Of a stretch of 64,000 nucleotides of DNA, positions 26,032 through 35,993 are shown piece after piece; position 1 is the first letter of the stretch; the number at the start of each line of letters is the position of its first letter. Under the pieces are notes generated by a model. That model was not told the DNA's origin. It did no database searches and saw nothing but the letters and a program-made list of their open reading frames with translations. Both the position numbers and the translations under genes were made by a program. The DNA comes from Bacteroidota bacterium (GTDB lineage: Bacteria > Bacteroidota > Bacteroidia > J057 > JADKCL01), in assembly GCA_016718825.1 (NCBI GenBank), contig JADKCL010000065.1, forward strand, positions 62,001 to 126,000. Direction: 5' to 3'.

Positions 26032-27039
26032 ATGAGAATGACAATGAAAAGTTTGCAAATTTCCAAGTCTAGGACCATGGTTGCGAAATTGACTTCAGGT
26101 TTCATTGGCGTCACGCTGTTGCTTGCGAGTTTTCTGCTGCCTGCAGACGTCAAAGCGCAGCAGGACCCCATGTACAGCCAATACATGTTCAACCATCAGG
26201 TTCTGAACCCAGCGTATGCTGGAAGTTGGGGTTATCTGACATCCACCTTGATTTATCGCAAGCAATGGGTGGGCATGAATGGCGCTCCTGAAACACAATC
26301 CTTCTCGATGCACTTGCCTTCCCGCAACGACCGTCATGGCTTCGGAATCGGCTTTGTCAATGATCAAATTGGCATCACGAAGACGACAGGTGTGAGCGCT
26401 GCGTATGCATTTCGCATCCATTTGGGTGAAAATGCGCGACTTGCACTCGGACTGCAGGGCTCTATCGATAATTATCGCGCAAATTTTGGCGAAGTAAGGA
26501 CTGGAAGTACGATTGACCCTAACGCCAACGGCCCTGATCCTGCATTCAATGGCAATTCAGTGAATCTTTGGCTTCCCAATGCGGGGGCCGGGGTTTATTT
26601 TCATACAAAGCGCTTTTTTGCGGGTGCTTCCACACCAAGGCTGGTCCTACACGGCCTCAACGGCGACAATGCAGGTTCATTGGCGCAATTGAGCCGCCAC
26701 TTTTTCTTGACCACGGGCCTCGTTTTGGGGCGTGAGGAATCCTTTTTAAAGTTCAAGCCTTCGATTTTGATGAAAATGTCGCCTGCCAATCCCGTGCAGT
26801 TTGACTTCAATGCACATTTTCTCCTGGGTGACCGGCTCTGGCTCGGGGCTTCCTTCCGTACGGAAGACGCTGTGGTGATGATGGTGCAACTGCAATTGTT
26901 CCAATGGTTGCGGATGGGATATGCCTTTGACTACATCACCTCCGATATCAATACCTATGGCAATGCTTCGCATGAGTTCATGCTTGGCCTTGATTTGCAT
27001 ATCAAGCACAAGGCTCACGTATCCCCCCGTTATTTCTAA
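26032..27039 (+). CDS. PorP/SprF family type IX secretion outer-membrane protein
   Basis: 335 residues. After a signal peptide (cleavage near VKAQQDP) the family signature appears: QDPMYSQYMFNHQVLNPAYAG, then KQWVGMNGAPETQSFSMH. The remainder alternates as a beta-barrel, and the C-terminal part contains WLRMGYAFDYITSDI, typical of the last strands. Members serve as outer-membrane partners for individual type B cargo proteins. Its position, three bases after a type B cargo gene and three bases before an OmpA-type gene, indicates a dedicated secretion/anchoring set. Confidence 0.93.
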   Translation: MRMTMKSLQISKSRTMVAKLTSGFIGVTLLLASFLLPADVKAQQDPMYSQYMFNHQVLNPAYAGSWGYLTSTLIYRKQWVGMNGAPETQSFSMHLPSRNDRHGFGIGFVNDQIGITKTTGVSAAYAFRIHLGENARLALGLQGSIDNYRANFGEVRTGSTIDPNANGPDPAFNGNSVNLWLPNAGAGVYFHTKRFFAGASTPRLVLHGLNGDNAGSLAQLSRHFFLTTGLVLGREESFLKFKPSILMKMSPANPVQFDFNAHFLLGDRLWLGASFRTEDAVVMMVQLQLFQWLRMGYAFDYITSDINTYGNASHEFMLGLDLHIKHKAHVSPRYF

Positions 27040-27042
27040 GGC

Positions 27043-29520
27043 ATGAATCTGTCCTCAATGCACATAAAGAACATCTCTCTTACAATGAAGAGTGCCTATT
27101 TTTCAATTTTGGTGTTTTTCATGTTGGTTGTGGCTGGGTCCGTGAATGCCCAGAACAAGCAAATCAAAAACGGTGACCGATTCTACGACCAGATGATCTA
27201 TCCTTCTGCCGTACGCGAATACGAGCGCGGGCTGGTAAAGGGATTGGATTTAAGAGCAATGGAACGTATTGCCGATTCCTATGTACAGTTGTCAAACACC
27301 AAAAAAGCTGAACGGTGGTACGGTGAAGTCGTCAAAATGAAAGGGGCAGCACCCATCAACAAATACCGTTATGCCCAAATGTTGAAAACCAATGGCAAGT
27401 ATGAGGAGGCACGGATTTGGTTTGAAGCGTATTTGCAAACTGGAGAAAATCCCGTTTTGGGCGCGAGAATGATTGAAGCATGTGATTTTGCCGTCGAAAG
27501 TCGCCAAGACAGCCTTCGCTACAAAATCACACTTGAGCCTTTCAATTCCAAAGGTTCCGAATTTGGACCTGTTTTGTTCAAGCAAGGCTATATTTTTGCT
27601 GGTGAATATTCCTCCTCTGCGCGCAAAGTGACGAATTTGCGCAATGGCAATGCTTTTTACGATTTGTACTATGCCGAGCGGAATCCGAAGTCAAAGTCGG
27701 GTATCAAGGTGGATCGCCTCAAAGGGAAGGTCAATCGAAGGTTTCATGAAGGCCCTGCCTGCTTGAACCGCGATCAATCCAAATTGTACTTTACACGCAG
27801 CCAATATGTGGATGATAAGAAAGGCAAGGCGGCGATCCATCATAGCAAACTCCGCATCTACGTCGCAGAATACATCAAAGGCAAATGGAGAAACATTGAA
27901 CCCATGCCCTTCAACAGCGACAATTACAGCTGTGGTCATCCAGCCATTTCGCAAGATGGAATGACCTTCATCTTTGCCTCTGATATTCCTGGCGGATTTG
28001 GCGGTACGGATCTTTATTTCTGTAAAAAGGAGGGGGATGCCTGGACGACCCCACAGAACCTGGGTTCCACGATCAATACCGAAGGTGATGAGGAATTTCC
28101 TTATCTCCATCCCTCCGGAACCTTGTTTTTTGCATCGACTGGACAAATCGGCCTCGGTGGATTTGATATTTTTGCTGCTCCCAAGCAAGGTGAAAAATGG
28201 GGTAAACCTGTGAATGCCGGCTACGGTGTCAACAGTACCTATGACGATTTCAGCATTGCTTGGATTCCAGGGAAGTCCATGGGCTATTTTGCATCCAATC
28301 GCCATGGCCATGACGAAATCTACATGTTTAAGCGTCAGATGAAAATCAATGGCGTTTTTGTAGACAAGGCTACCGGCAAACCAATGTCAGGGGTTGCCGT
28401 TTCGGTGCGTGATGCATCCAATCAAGAGACGCAGTATGTGACGGACGAAATGGGCGCATTCAGTCACATGGGGGATTGGGGAAAGGAATACCTTGTGACG
28501 GCCAACAAGACGAATTTCCTGCCATTCAGGGATCGAATTGCCACCACAGAGGTCAGCCCGTTGGAGGATCTCAATCGGCGATTTGAAATGGAAGGCGAAA
28601 TGGTCCTCACCGTTTCTGGCAGGGTGACAGATGTAAACTCTGGCTTGGCATTGGAAGGTGCTTCAGTAAGGGTTGTTTCCAATACCGATGAATCTTTGAC
28701 TTCGGACGCAAAGGGAAATTTCCTTCGGAAAATTGATTCCGACAAGGAATATGCGGTCATCGTGAGAAAGGCAGGCTACATTCCGCAAATTTTCTACTTC
28801 TCAACAGAAGGCAAAAAAGCTACGGAAGACTTCAAATTCAATGCAAAAATGGTCCCCGGAGTTGCTGTCCTGGTTCAAGGAAAAACCTTGGATAGTGAAT
28901 CTCAGATCCCCATCGCAGGCGTGAATGTGCGTGCGATCGCGATGGTCAATCAGCAGGAGGCCTCTGCCGCTATCAGCCGCAAAGATGGTCGATTCTGGGA
29001 AATTGTCGTGGATCCCAAAACCGATCCGACCCTGATCGCATCTAAAACTGCGTACTTCGCATCTCGTTACGAATTGCCTCCGCTCGACAGTGCAACCCGA
29101 GACACCGTCTTGGATGTCACCATCGGGATGGTACCTTATGAAGTCGGTGCGCTTGTGAAAAATATTTACTATGACTACAACAAAAGTGATATCAAGCGAT
29201 TGGCATCCAAGGAGTTGCTTGAAATTGTTTACTTTTTGCAAGACAATCCGGCGGCAAGTATTCAGTTGAGCTCCTACACGGATAGCCGTGGTGGGGATAA
29301 GTTCAATCAGGATCTTTCGCAGCGCAGGGCGGATGCCGCGGTGGCCTACGTCACGAGCAAGGGAATTGCCGCCAATCGTGTCGTGGCAAAAGGCTATGGA
29401 GAATCCGGCATTGTCAACAAATGCAAAGACAATGTCCCCTGCACAGAAGAGGAGCATTCCTTCAATCGGCGTACGGAAATTAGAATTACCAAGGTCGCTT
29501 CGGAAGTTGAACCTCGCTAA
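27043..29520 (+). CDS. OmpA family protein with TPR and PD40 repeats (PorE/SprE-like architecture)
   Basis: 825 residues; an ATG at 27085 (MKSAYFSILVFFML) would give a cleaner signal peptide and may be the true start. Order of parts: signal, TPR-like helices (~30-140), WD40-like PD40 beta-propeller (~160-440, e.g. HEGPACLNRDQSKLYFTRS), two or three carboxypeptidase-regulatory-like beta modules (~445-690), and a C-terminal OmpA peptidoglycan-binding domain (~700-820: YDYNKSDIKRLASKEL, SQRRADAAVAYV, NRRTEIRI). It should link the outer-membrane PorP-type protein to peptidoglycan. It is the last gene of the type B operon. Confidence 0.92.
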   Translation: MNLSSMHIKNISLTMKSAYFSILVFFMLVVAGSVNAQNKQIKNGDRFYDQMIYPSAVREYERGLVKGLDLRAMERIADSYVQLSNTKKAERWYGEVVKMKGAAPINKYRYAQMLKTNGKYEEARIWFEAYLQTGENPVLGARMIEACDFAVESRQDSLRYKITLEPFNSKGSEFGPVLFKQGYIFAGEYSSSARKVTNLRNGNAFYDLYYAERNPKSKSGIKVDRLKGKVNRRFHEGPACLNRDQSKLYFTRSQYVDDKKGKAAIHHSKLRIYVAEYIKGKWRNIEPMPFNSDNYSCGHPAISQDGMTFIFASDIPGGFGGTDLYFCKKEGDAWTTPQNLGSTINTEGDEEFPYLHPSGTLFFASTGQIGLGGFDIFAAPKQGEKWGKPVNAGYGVNSTYDDFSIAWIPGKSMGYFASNRHGHDEIYMFKRQMKINGVFVDKATGKPMSGVAVSVRDASNQETQYVTDEMGAFSHMGDWGKEYLVTANKTNFLPFRDRIATTEVSPLEDLNRRFEMEGEMVLTVSGRVTDVNSGLALEGASVRVVSNTDESLTSDAKGNFLRKIDSDKEYAVIVRKAGYIPQIFYFSTEGKKATEDFKFNAKMVPGVAVLVQGKTLDSESQIPIAGVNVRAIAMVNQQEASAAISRKDGRFWEIVVDPKTDPTLIASKTAYFASRYELPPLDSATRDTVLDVTIGMVPYEVGALVKNIYYDYNKSDIKRLASKELLEIVYFLQDNPAASIQLSSYTDSRGGDKFNQDLSQRRADAAVAYVTSKGIAANRVVAKGYGESGIVNKCKDNVPCTEEEHSFNRRTEIRITKVASEVEPR

Positions 29521-29708
29521 AGATCGATCACAGCGGGAAAAATGCGGATGCTCAATCGTTTCTTGAGCTAGGAGGGGTGTATCCCCAGCAAATCTGCAAG
29601 CCATCCGACACTTGTGGCGATGTAAGAGAATGCCCTTTGAGGTTGGCGATTTTGAAAGGGAAATGCGTTATATTGCCTCTTTCTATTGCTTAGTATCGGA
29701 GGTCATCG

Positions 29709-32700
29709 ATGACGTTGAAGTCAACCCTACAAAAATACCTGCTCTTGGGATTGTTCATGATTGCTGCCATCGGCGGAAAGGCAACCCACTACTATGTGGA
29801 TTCTTCCGCGGTAGCCGGGGCAAATAACGGCACTTCGTGGGCGAATGCGTATCTCAATCTTCAAACAGCGATTAACTTTTCAAATGCTGGAGATTCGATT
29901 TGGGTGGCAGATGGCCATTATTTCCCAGGAGTCTCAGGAGACAATCTCGCTTGGTTTGATCTCAAGATCGGCGTGGCGATGCTGGGGGGATTCCAAGGTT
30001 TGAGTGGAGCGCAGGAGTCCTCGGCATCACAACGGAATTTTTATACCAACGTCACCGTTCTTTCAGGTGATTTGGACAGAAACGGCATCCATAGTGCCGC
30101 TGACGCTTACCATGTGGTCAATGCGCATACCAAAGATACCACAGCTGTTGTGGACGGCTTCGTGATCGAACTTGGAAATGCCATCGGGGCATCGGTTCAT
30201 GGACTCGGTGGAGCGGTTTTTTCCTTTGGGGGTGGTGCCAGTTTCCTGAACTGCGTCTTTCAAAACAATTATTCTTTTGATGGAGGAGGCGCTGTTTATG
30301 CAGTAGGGAGTTTCAACTTCAAGCGTTGTTTGTTTCGCAACAATCAGACCGGAGGTCAGGGAGGAGCAATCAATCAGTCGAGCGCTGGAGCCAAAATCAG
30401 GATTCATAACTGTGCATTTGTCGGCAATTCAGCAACGAGTTTCGCTGGTGCAATTACCGGTGCTGCAGGTGATTACCAATTGTTCAATTGTACTTTTACG
30501 GGCAATACGGCCAGTTTTGGGGCTGCATTTTTCATTTCATCTTCTACTGCTCAGGTACGCAATTGTATACTCTGGGGAAATCCCGGACCTGATATTTTTG
30601 GGAGCCCTATCGTGAATCGCTGCATTGTCGAGGGCGGTTATGCTCCGGGGACCAACATCATGACCTTCGACCCGCAATTTTCAGATCCGATCGGTCGTAT
30701 CAAGGCTTGCTCACCTGCCGTCGATGTCGCAGACTCACTCGGTTTCATTGCTGAAGACTACGATGGCAATCCAAGGCCGATTGATGGAGATGGAAATGGC
30801 ATCGCAAAATGGGATTTGGGGGCCTTTGAAGCCCAATTCCCGCGCGCTTTTCCATCCACGAATGCGATTTTGGGCCAAAATCCCGGTTGCGCCAATTCCT
30901 TCAATAATTTGTTCAGAGTGACGACCGATAATACGCCGCTCAATGGCTATCAATGGTCACTTTCTTCCGGCGGCTCCATCGCAATTGGGGCCACAAATGA
31001 TTCCGTGAGAGTGAATTGGTCTGGAGTGCTCGGGAGTTACACGCTCACAGTGGTGGAGACGAATCTCTTGACCGGCTGTTCGACGACGAATACTGCTGTG
31101 ATTACCTTGAGTGCACCGCCGACGGTCTCTTTGGTACCTGCACCTAGAGATTCCATTTGTACAGGCGATTCGGTTTTGGTGACTGCGAATGGCGTTGGGG
31201 TATCACGGCAATGGTACCGGAATGGACTCTCGATTCCGGGAGCAACCGGGACCACGATCCAAGCCGCAATTGCCGGCAACTACAATTGCATCGTCGTTGG
31301 CGCCAATGGCTGTGGCGACAGTGCAGCGGTGGCCCTGAAATTGTACCTGCGTCCGTTGCCGGTCGTGAATTTTACGACTTCTGTGCCTGTACCCATTTGT
31401 CAAGGCGATGTCGTCACAATTACGGGTAGTCCCGGCGCATCCCACCAATGGTTTCGCAACGGTAGCATCATCCCCGGAGCCACCAACAATGCCTACGCCA
31501 CTGGACTTGCGGGCATTTACAATATGCGCCAAACCGATATCCATGGATGTCGTGACAGCGCCGCGACGGGCTTGAGCCTGATCGTGAATGCTTTGCCAGT
31601 CGTGACGGTGAATCCCAATGCGATCGATACCATTTGTATCGGGGATAGCTTGGCAATCTCAGCCACAGCGTCCAATACTGTGAGCCGCCAATGGTTCAGA
31701 AATGGAGCATCCATCCCCGGTAGCAATGTCAATCCTTACCAAGCAATGTTGACCGGGATTTACAATTGCCGCATCACCGACACCAACGGCTGTGCCGATA
31801 CGGCCGCAGTTGGACACAACCTCATTTCCAATGACTTTGTCAATCCCGTGGCTGTTTGCCAAAACATCAGCGTGCAGTTGAATGGCAGTGGAAATGCGAC
31901 CTTGACACCTGCGATGCTCAACAATGGAAGCTCGGACAATTGCCGAATTGCAACGTACGCGCTCAACACCACCTCCTTGACCTGCACAAATTTAGGCAGC
32001 AACACCGTCACCCTGACCGTCACAGATTTGGCAAGCCGGACTTCCACATGTGCCGCCACCGTGACAGTCCTGGATTCGATCCGACCGACGGTTGTTTGCA
32101 GCAATGCGACGGTTTATCTCGGAACGAATGGCCAATTAACGCTCAATCCTGCGGTGATAGGCGGAGCGAGCACGGACAATTGTGCGATCACTTCACAAAT
32201 TGTTTCGCCTTCCTCTTTTGTATGTGCCGATACCGGTAGCCACGTTGTTACGTACACCGCAACCGATGGCAGCGGCAACAACCGCAATTGCGTTGCTACT
32301 GTGGTTGTGGAGGATTCTACGCGTCCTGCAGCGGCCTGTCGCACGGCAACGATATTCCTCGATGGCGCAGGAAATGCGGCGACCAATGCAGCAGCGATCA
32401 ACAACGGCAGCACTGACAATTGCGGCATTAACAGCCTCAGCATCAGCAGAACGACATTTAACTGTGCGGATGTCCCGGGCGTTTTTGTGACCCTTACCTT
32501 GCAAGATATTTCTGGCAACGTCGCCACCTGCCAAGGCTACGTGCGGGTGATCGACAGCGTATCGCCGATTCCGCTGTGTCGCGACACCACCATTTACATC
32601 AACAACTCGGGGATTGCCAATTTGACACCTGCAAACCTGAACAATGGTTCCTCCGACAATTGCTTGATAGATTCGATTTGGATCAGCCAAAGCTCCTTTA

Positions 32701-35700
32701 CATGTGTCGATACGGGTTTGAATGTGGTGACCATGAGCATCATCGATGCAGATACCAACCTGAGCACCTGCATTTCCAACGTGACCATCCTGGATACGGT
32801 ACCACCACAGGCGATCTGCACAGACACGACTTTTTACCTGAATGCCCTCGGGATTGCAACCGTAAATCCATCGGTTTTTGGGATCAACAGCTTCGACAAT
32901 TGCACCTTTTTTGACACAAGTTATGTCGACATCGGCACTTACACCTGCGGACAGACCGGTTTGCATGTCGTCGAATTGTTTGTCGTGGATGTCAATGGCC
33001 GGGTGGACAGTTGCACAGGCAACGTCACCATTCTGGACAACCTGCCGCCCATCGCGTTATGCCAAAACATCGCGCCGATTCTCGATCCAGGAGGGAACGT
33101 GACGATCACGGCAAGCATGGTCAACAATGGCACCTCCGACAATTGTACCATTGCATCCATCACTGCGAGCCCCACTTCCTTTACCTGCGCCAACGTCGGT
33201 GCCAACAATGTTGTCCTTACCGCAACGGACATTTTCGGGAATTCCAGCACCTGTAGCGCCGTCGTGACGGTCACCGATACAGTAGCTCCGGTTGCCGTTT
33301 GCCAGAATTTTACCACCTATCTGAATGGAAGCGGCACGACCACCATTGCCACATCCAACATCAACAATGGCAGCACCGACAACTGTGCAATTGCCAGTAT
33401 CTCCTTGTCCCAAACGACTTTTCTTTGTGCCAATACAGGTAGCAACGCTGTCAGTCTGACCATTACCGATACCTATGGCAATGCGCAGTCCTGCGCGGCG
33501 ACCGTTACGGTGCTTGATACGATTCGGCCTGTTGCTGTTTGTCAGGCTTATACAGCCTACCTCGATGGTAATGGCCAATTTGCTTTGCTGCCCGCGATGG
33601 TCGACAACGGTAGTTCAGACAATTGTGGGATCGCAAGTTCGGCGGTCAACCCGACGACTTTCAGTTGTGGCCAAATCGGTCCCAATTCGGTGACGCTGAC
33701 TGTAACGGACCCATCTGGTTTGCAGCGTACTTGCTTGGCCAATGTGACGGTTCTGGATAGTTTGGCACCTGTTCCCGTCTGCACCAATGATACATTTGCC
33801 TTGAATCCTGCGGGTAGTTTTACCCTCACTGCGGTTGCAGTTTCGGGCGGCAGCACTGACAATTGTGCAATTGCCACGCGAAGTCTGAGCAATTCGGCCT
33901 TTGATTGTTCCGACTTGGGTGCGAATGCTGTCTCGGTCACATTTACCGATGCAAGTGGAAACACCAGTTCCTGCGCTATCACCGTGACGATTGTAGATAC
34001 GACGAGCCCGAACGCAGTTTGCTTGAACGACACTTTGTACCTCGATGCAGCAGGCAACGCAACGTTGCTTGTGGCACAAGTCAACGGAGGAAGTTCTGAT
34101 GCATGCGGTATCGCCAACCTGTCCATCAGTTCCGCAACGTTTACATGCGCGCAGGTCGGTGCCAATGCCGTTACCCTTTCGGCAACTGATAGCAGCGCAA
34201 ATGTCGGGACATGCATCGCGAACATCCTCGTTCTGGATTCGATCCGGCCACAAATTTCATGTAATAGCATCACCGTGAATCTGGACAGCAACGGTACCTA
34301 CCTGTTGGATGGAAGCTTGCTCACCGCAGGAAGTACGGATATTTGCGGGATCGACACGGCCTATACGACGCCATTTTTGTTCAATTGCCAAAACATTGGC
34401 CCCAATTCCGTTTCCGTGTATGTCGAAGACCCCTCTGGAAATCTTGATTCCTGCACCACCACGTTTACCCTAAACGATAATCTTGCACCTTTTGCCCTTT
34501 GCGATAGCATCACGCTGCAATTGGGAAGCAATGGGGCGGCTAGCTTGTCGCCCTTGCAACTAGGCCCCAATTCGTTTGACAATTGTGGGCTGGATTCCAC
34601 TTGGATTTCCAGAGATACCTTCACTTGCGCGGATTTGGGTTGGGTTGCTGTGACGTTGAGTCTTTGGGACAGCACCGGCAACCAAAGCAATTGCACGGGC
34701 CATGTCAATGTCGTCGATACCTCCGGAATCTCCGCAGCAGGGGTAAATTTGGGGCCGGATACAACCACTTGCAACGGTGACACGCTCGTGTTTTCCGGAC
34801 CTGCCGGCATGAGTTCCTATCTTTGGAGTACGGGTGAAACCAGTCAGTCTATCACCGTGACGGCTGCGGGAACCTATTTCTTAGCCGTTGTAAGTCCTGT
34901 CGGATGCGACGGCGCTGACACGGTCACCGTGAGCGCATTCGTCACGAATGACCCCAATTTGCGTTCGGAAAGTGGCGAATTGGTCGTCTGCATTGACGAT
35001 ACACTTGAATTGCTCGTGGATCCCAACTACGTCAGCTACCAATGGTCCACCGGGTCAACCGCAGATACGACCCTCGTCACTACGGGTGGTAACTACGCGG
35101 TCATTGTCACGGATGCCAATGGCTGCAGCCTGCTGCGCTCCGTCCAAATCACGTTTGTCCCTTTCCCAGGCCCGAATCCCATTGTAACGCCGGGCGGCAA
35201 CGTAGGTATGTGTGAAAACACTTCGCTCAACTTGAATGTTGGAGTTGGCTATGCGGCCTATTTGTGGAACAACGCGCTCACGACTCCACAAATCACGGCC
35301 TTTATCCCGGGGACGTATTCTGTTCAGGTCTGGAATGGTTTCGGTTGCCATGAAACCTCCGATCCCGTAATCATAAGCACGTTGTCCTCGCCTTTTCCTG
35401 ATATTCAGGCGAATGCCGATACCATGTACACCAATACCGTGGGGATTGGCTATCAATGGTTCAATGGCAATTTCCCGATTCTCGGCGCCCTTAACAGCAG
35501 TTACATTGCCCCCATCAATGGTCTCTACAGCGTCCGTGTTTATTATGCCAACGGCTGTTCAGAAATTTCGAATGGCTTGCCGTACGCAGTCGGGATTTCG
35601 GAGGAACTTTCGCTTTTGCAAGCGATCACACTGTATCCCAATCCCTCCAATGGACAGGTGCATCTGCGTCCGGAAACGCCGGTCAGAAAGCCATTGGAAA

Positions 35701-35861
35701 TTCGGGTGAATGATCTGTATGGCAGGGAGTTGAAACAATTTTCGCTGCGTCAATTGAAGGAGGATGTTTTGCTCGATCTTGGCGAATTGGCAGCAGGAAT
35801 CTACCTGCTGGAAATCAGGACGGCCGATGCCAACTTGGTGCACAAATTGGTGATCGAATAA
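29709..35861 (+). CDS. 2050-residue secreted surface protein: beta-helix, twelve HYR-like repeats, T9SS signal
   Basis: Signal peptide (MTLKSTLQKYLLLGLFMIAA). Residues ~28-375 form a beta-helix opening YYVDSSAVAGANNGTSWANA, as in choice-of-anchor/pectate-lyase-like proteins. Residues ~380-710 are Ig-like modules with recurring QWxRNGxxIPGA. Residues ~712-1670 are twelve HYR-like repeats of about 80 residues. Residues ~1675-1960 are more Ig-like modules (LWSTGETSQSI). The end (LYPNPSNGQVHLRPE to HKLVIE) is a T9SS type A signal. The protein should be a long surface adhesin or matrix protein. A strong terminator follows the stop. Confidence 0.9.
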   Translation: MTLKSTLQKYLLLGLFMIAAIGGKATHYYVDSSAVAGANNGTSWANAYLNLQTAINFSNAGDSIWVADGHYFPGVSGDNLAWFDLKIGVAMLGGFQGLSGAQESSASQRNFYTNVTVLSGDLDRNGIHSAADAYHVVNAHTKDTTAVVDGFVIELGNAIGASVHGLGGAVFSFGGGASFLNCVFQNNYSFDGGGAVYAVGSFNFKRCLFRNNQTGGQGGAINQSSAGAKIRIHNCAFVGNSATSFAGAITGAAGDYQLFNCTFTGNTASFGAAFFISSSTAQVRNCILWGNPGPDIFGSPIVNRCIVEGGYAPGTNIMTFDPQFSDPIGRIKACSPAVDVADSLGFIAEDYDGNPRPIDGDGNGIAKWDLGAFEAQFPRAFPSTNAILGQNPGCANSFNNLFRVTTDNTPLNGYQWSLSSGGSIAIGATNDSVRVNWSGVLGSYTLTVVETNLLTGCSTTNTAVITLSAPPTVSLVPAPRDSICTGDSVLVTANGVGVSRQWYRNGLSIPGATGTTIQAAIAGNYNCIVVGANGCGDSAAVALKLYLRPLPVVNFTTSVPVPICQGDVVTITGSPGASHQWFRNGSIIPGATNNAYATGLAGIYNMRQTDIHGCRDSAATGLSLIVNALPVVTVNPNAIDTICIGDSLAISATASNTVSRQWFRNGASIPGSNVNPYQAMLTGIYNCRITDTNGCADTAAVGHNLISNDFVNPVAVCQNISVQLNGSGNATLTPAMLNNGSSDNCRIATYALNTTSLTCTNLGSNTVTLTVTDLASRTSTCAATVTVLDSIRPTVVCSNATVYLGTNGQLTLNPAVIGGASTDNCAITSQIVSPSSFVCADTGSHVVTYTATDGSGNNRNCVATVVVEDSTRPAAACRTATIFLDGAGNAATNAAAINNGSTDNCGINSLSISRTTFNCADVPGVFVTLTLQDISGNVATCQGYVRVIDSVSPIPLCRDTTIYINNSGIANLTPANLNNGSSDNCLIDSIWISQSSFTCVDTGLNVVTMSIIDADTNLSTCISNVTILDTVPPQAICTDTTFYLNALGIATVNPSVFGINSFDNCTFFDTSYVDIGTYTCGQTGLHVVELFVVDVNGRVDSCTGNVTILDNLPPIALCQNIAPILDPGGNVTITASMVNNGTSDNCTIASITASPTSFTCANVGANNVVLTATDIFGNSSTCSAVVTVTDTVAPVAVCQNFTTYLNGSGTTTIATSNINNGSTDNCAIASISLSQTTFLCANTGSNAVSLTITDTYGNAQSCAATVTVLDTIRPVAVCQAYTAYLDGNGQFALLPAMVDNGSSDNCGIASSAVNPTTFSCGQIGPNSVTLTVTDPSGLQRTCLANVTVLDSLAPVPVCTNDTFALNPAGSFTLTAVAVSGGSTDNCAIATRSLSNSAFDCSDLGANAVSVTFTDASGNTSSCAITVTIVDTTSPNAVCLNDTLYLDAAGNATLLVAQVNGGSSDACGIANLSISSATFTCAQVGANAVTLSATDSSANVGTCIANILVLDSIRPQISCNSITVNLDSNGTYLLDGSLLTAGSTDICGIDTAYTTPFLFNCQNIGPNSVSVYVEDPSGNLDSCTTTFTLNDNLAPFALCDSITLQLGSNGAASLSPLQLGPNSFDNCGLDSTWISRDTFTCADLGWVAVTLSLWDSTGNQSNCTGHVNVVDTSGISAAGVNLGPDTTTCNGDTLVFSGPAGMSSYLWSTGETSQSITVTAAGTYFLAVVSPVGCDGADTVTVSAFVTNDPNLRSESGELVVCIDDTLELLVDPNYVSYQWSTGSTADTTLVTTGGNYAVIVTDANGCSLLRSVQITFVPFPGPNPIVTPGGNVGMCENTSLNLNVGVGYAAYLWNNALTTPQITAFIPGTYSVQVWNGFGCHETSDPVIISTLSSPFPDIQANADTMYTNTVGIGYQWFNGNFPILGALNSSYIAPINGLYSVRVYYANGCSEISNGLPYAVGISEELSLLQAITLYPNPSNGQVHLRPETPVRKPLEIRVNDLYGRELKQFSLRQLKEDVLLDLGELAAGIYLLEIRTADANLVHKLVIE
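31842..34715 (+). repeat. Twelve tandem HYR-like coding repeats of about 239 bp
   Basis: Each unit encodes about 80 residues with four conserved cysteines: an opening VCQN-type Cys, a central NNGSSDNC Cys, a FxC Cys, and a STC-type Cys before a closing VTVLDxxxP. Units have diverged at the DNA level, so the array is old or under diversifying selection. Confidence 0.85.
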
Positions 35862-35876
35862 GCCTATTGTTTCCTT

Positions 35877-35919
35877 CGAATGCGGTTCGGCAATCGGTTT
35901 GTCGAACCGCATTCGTTTT
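35877..35919 (+). terminator. Terminator of the 2050-residue surface protein gene
   Basis: Perfect thirteen-base-pair stem CGAATGCGGTTCG/CGAACCGCATTCG (35877-35889 with 35903-35915) followed by TTTT. Confidence 0.85.
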
Positions 35920-35930
35920 CAGGGCATGGC

Positions 35931-35968
35931 AAAAAAAGTCGGGGCGGACCCTTTGGATCCGCCCCGAC
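35931..35968 (-). terminator. Terminator of clpB
   Basis: Eleven-base-pair stem GTCGGGGCGGA/TCCGCCCCGAC (35938-35948 with 35958-35968). The plus strand has seven A before it, which is a T7 tail for minus-strand transcription. It lies 26 bases beyond the clpB stop. Confidence 0.88.
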
Positions 35969-35993
35969 ACTTCATCCTTCAAAAGCTATGAAA

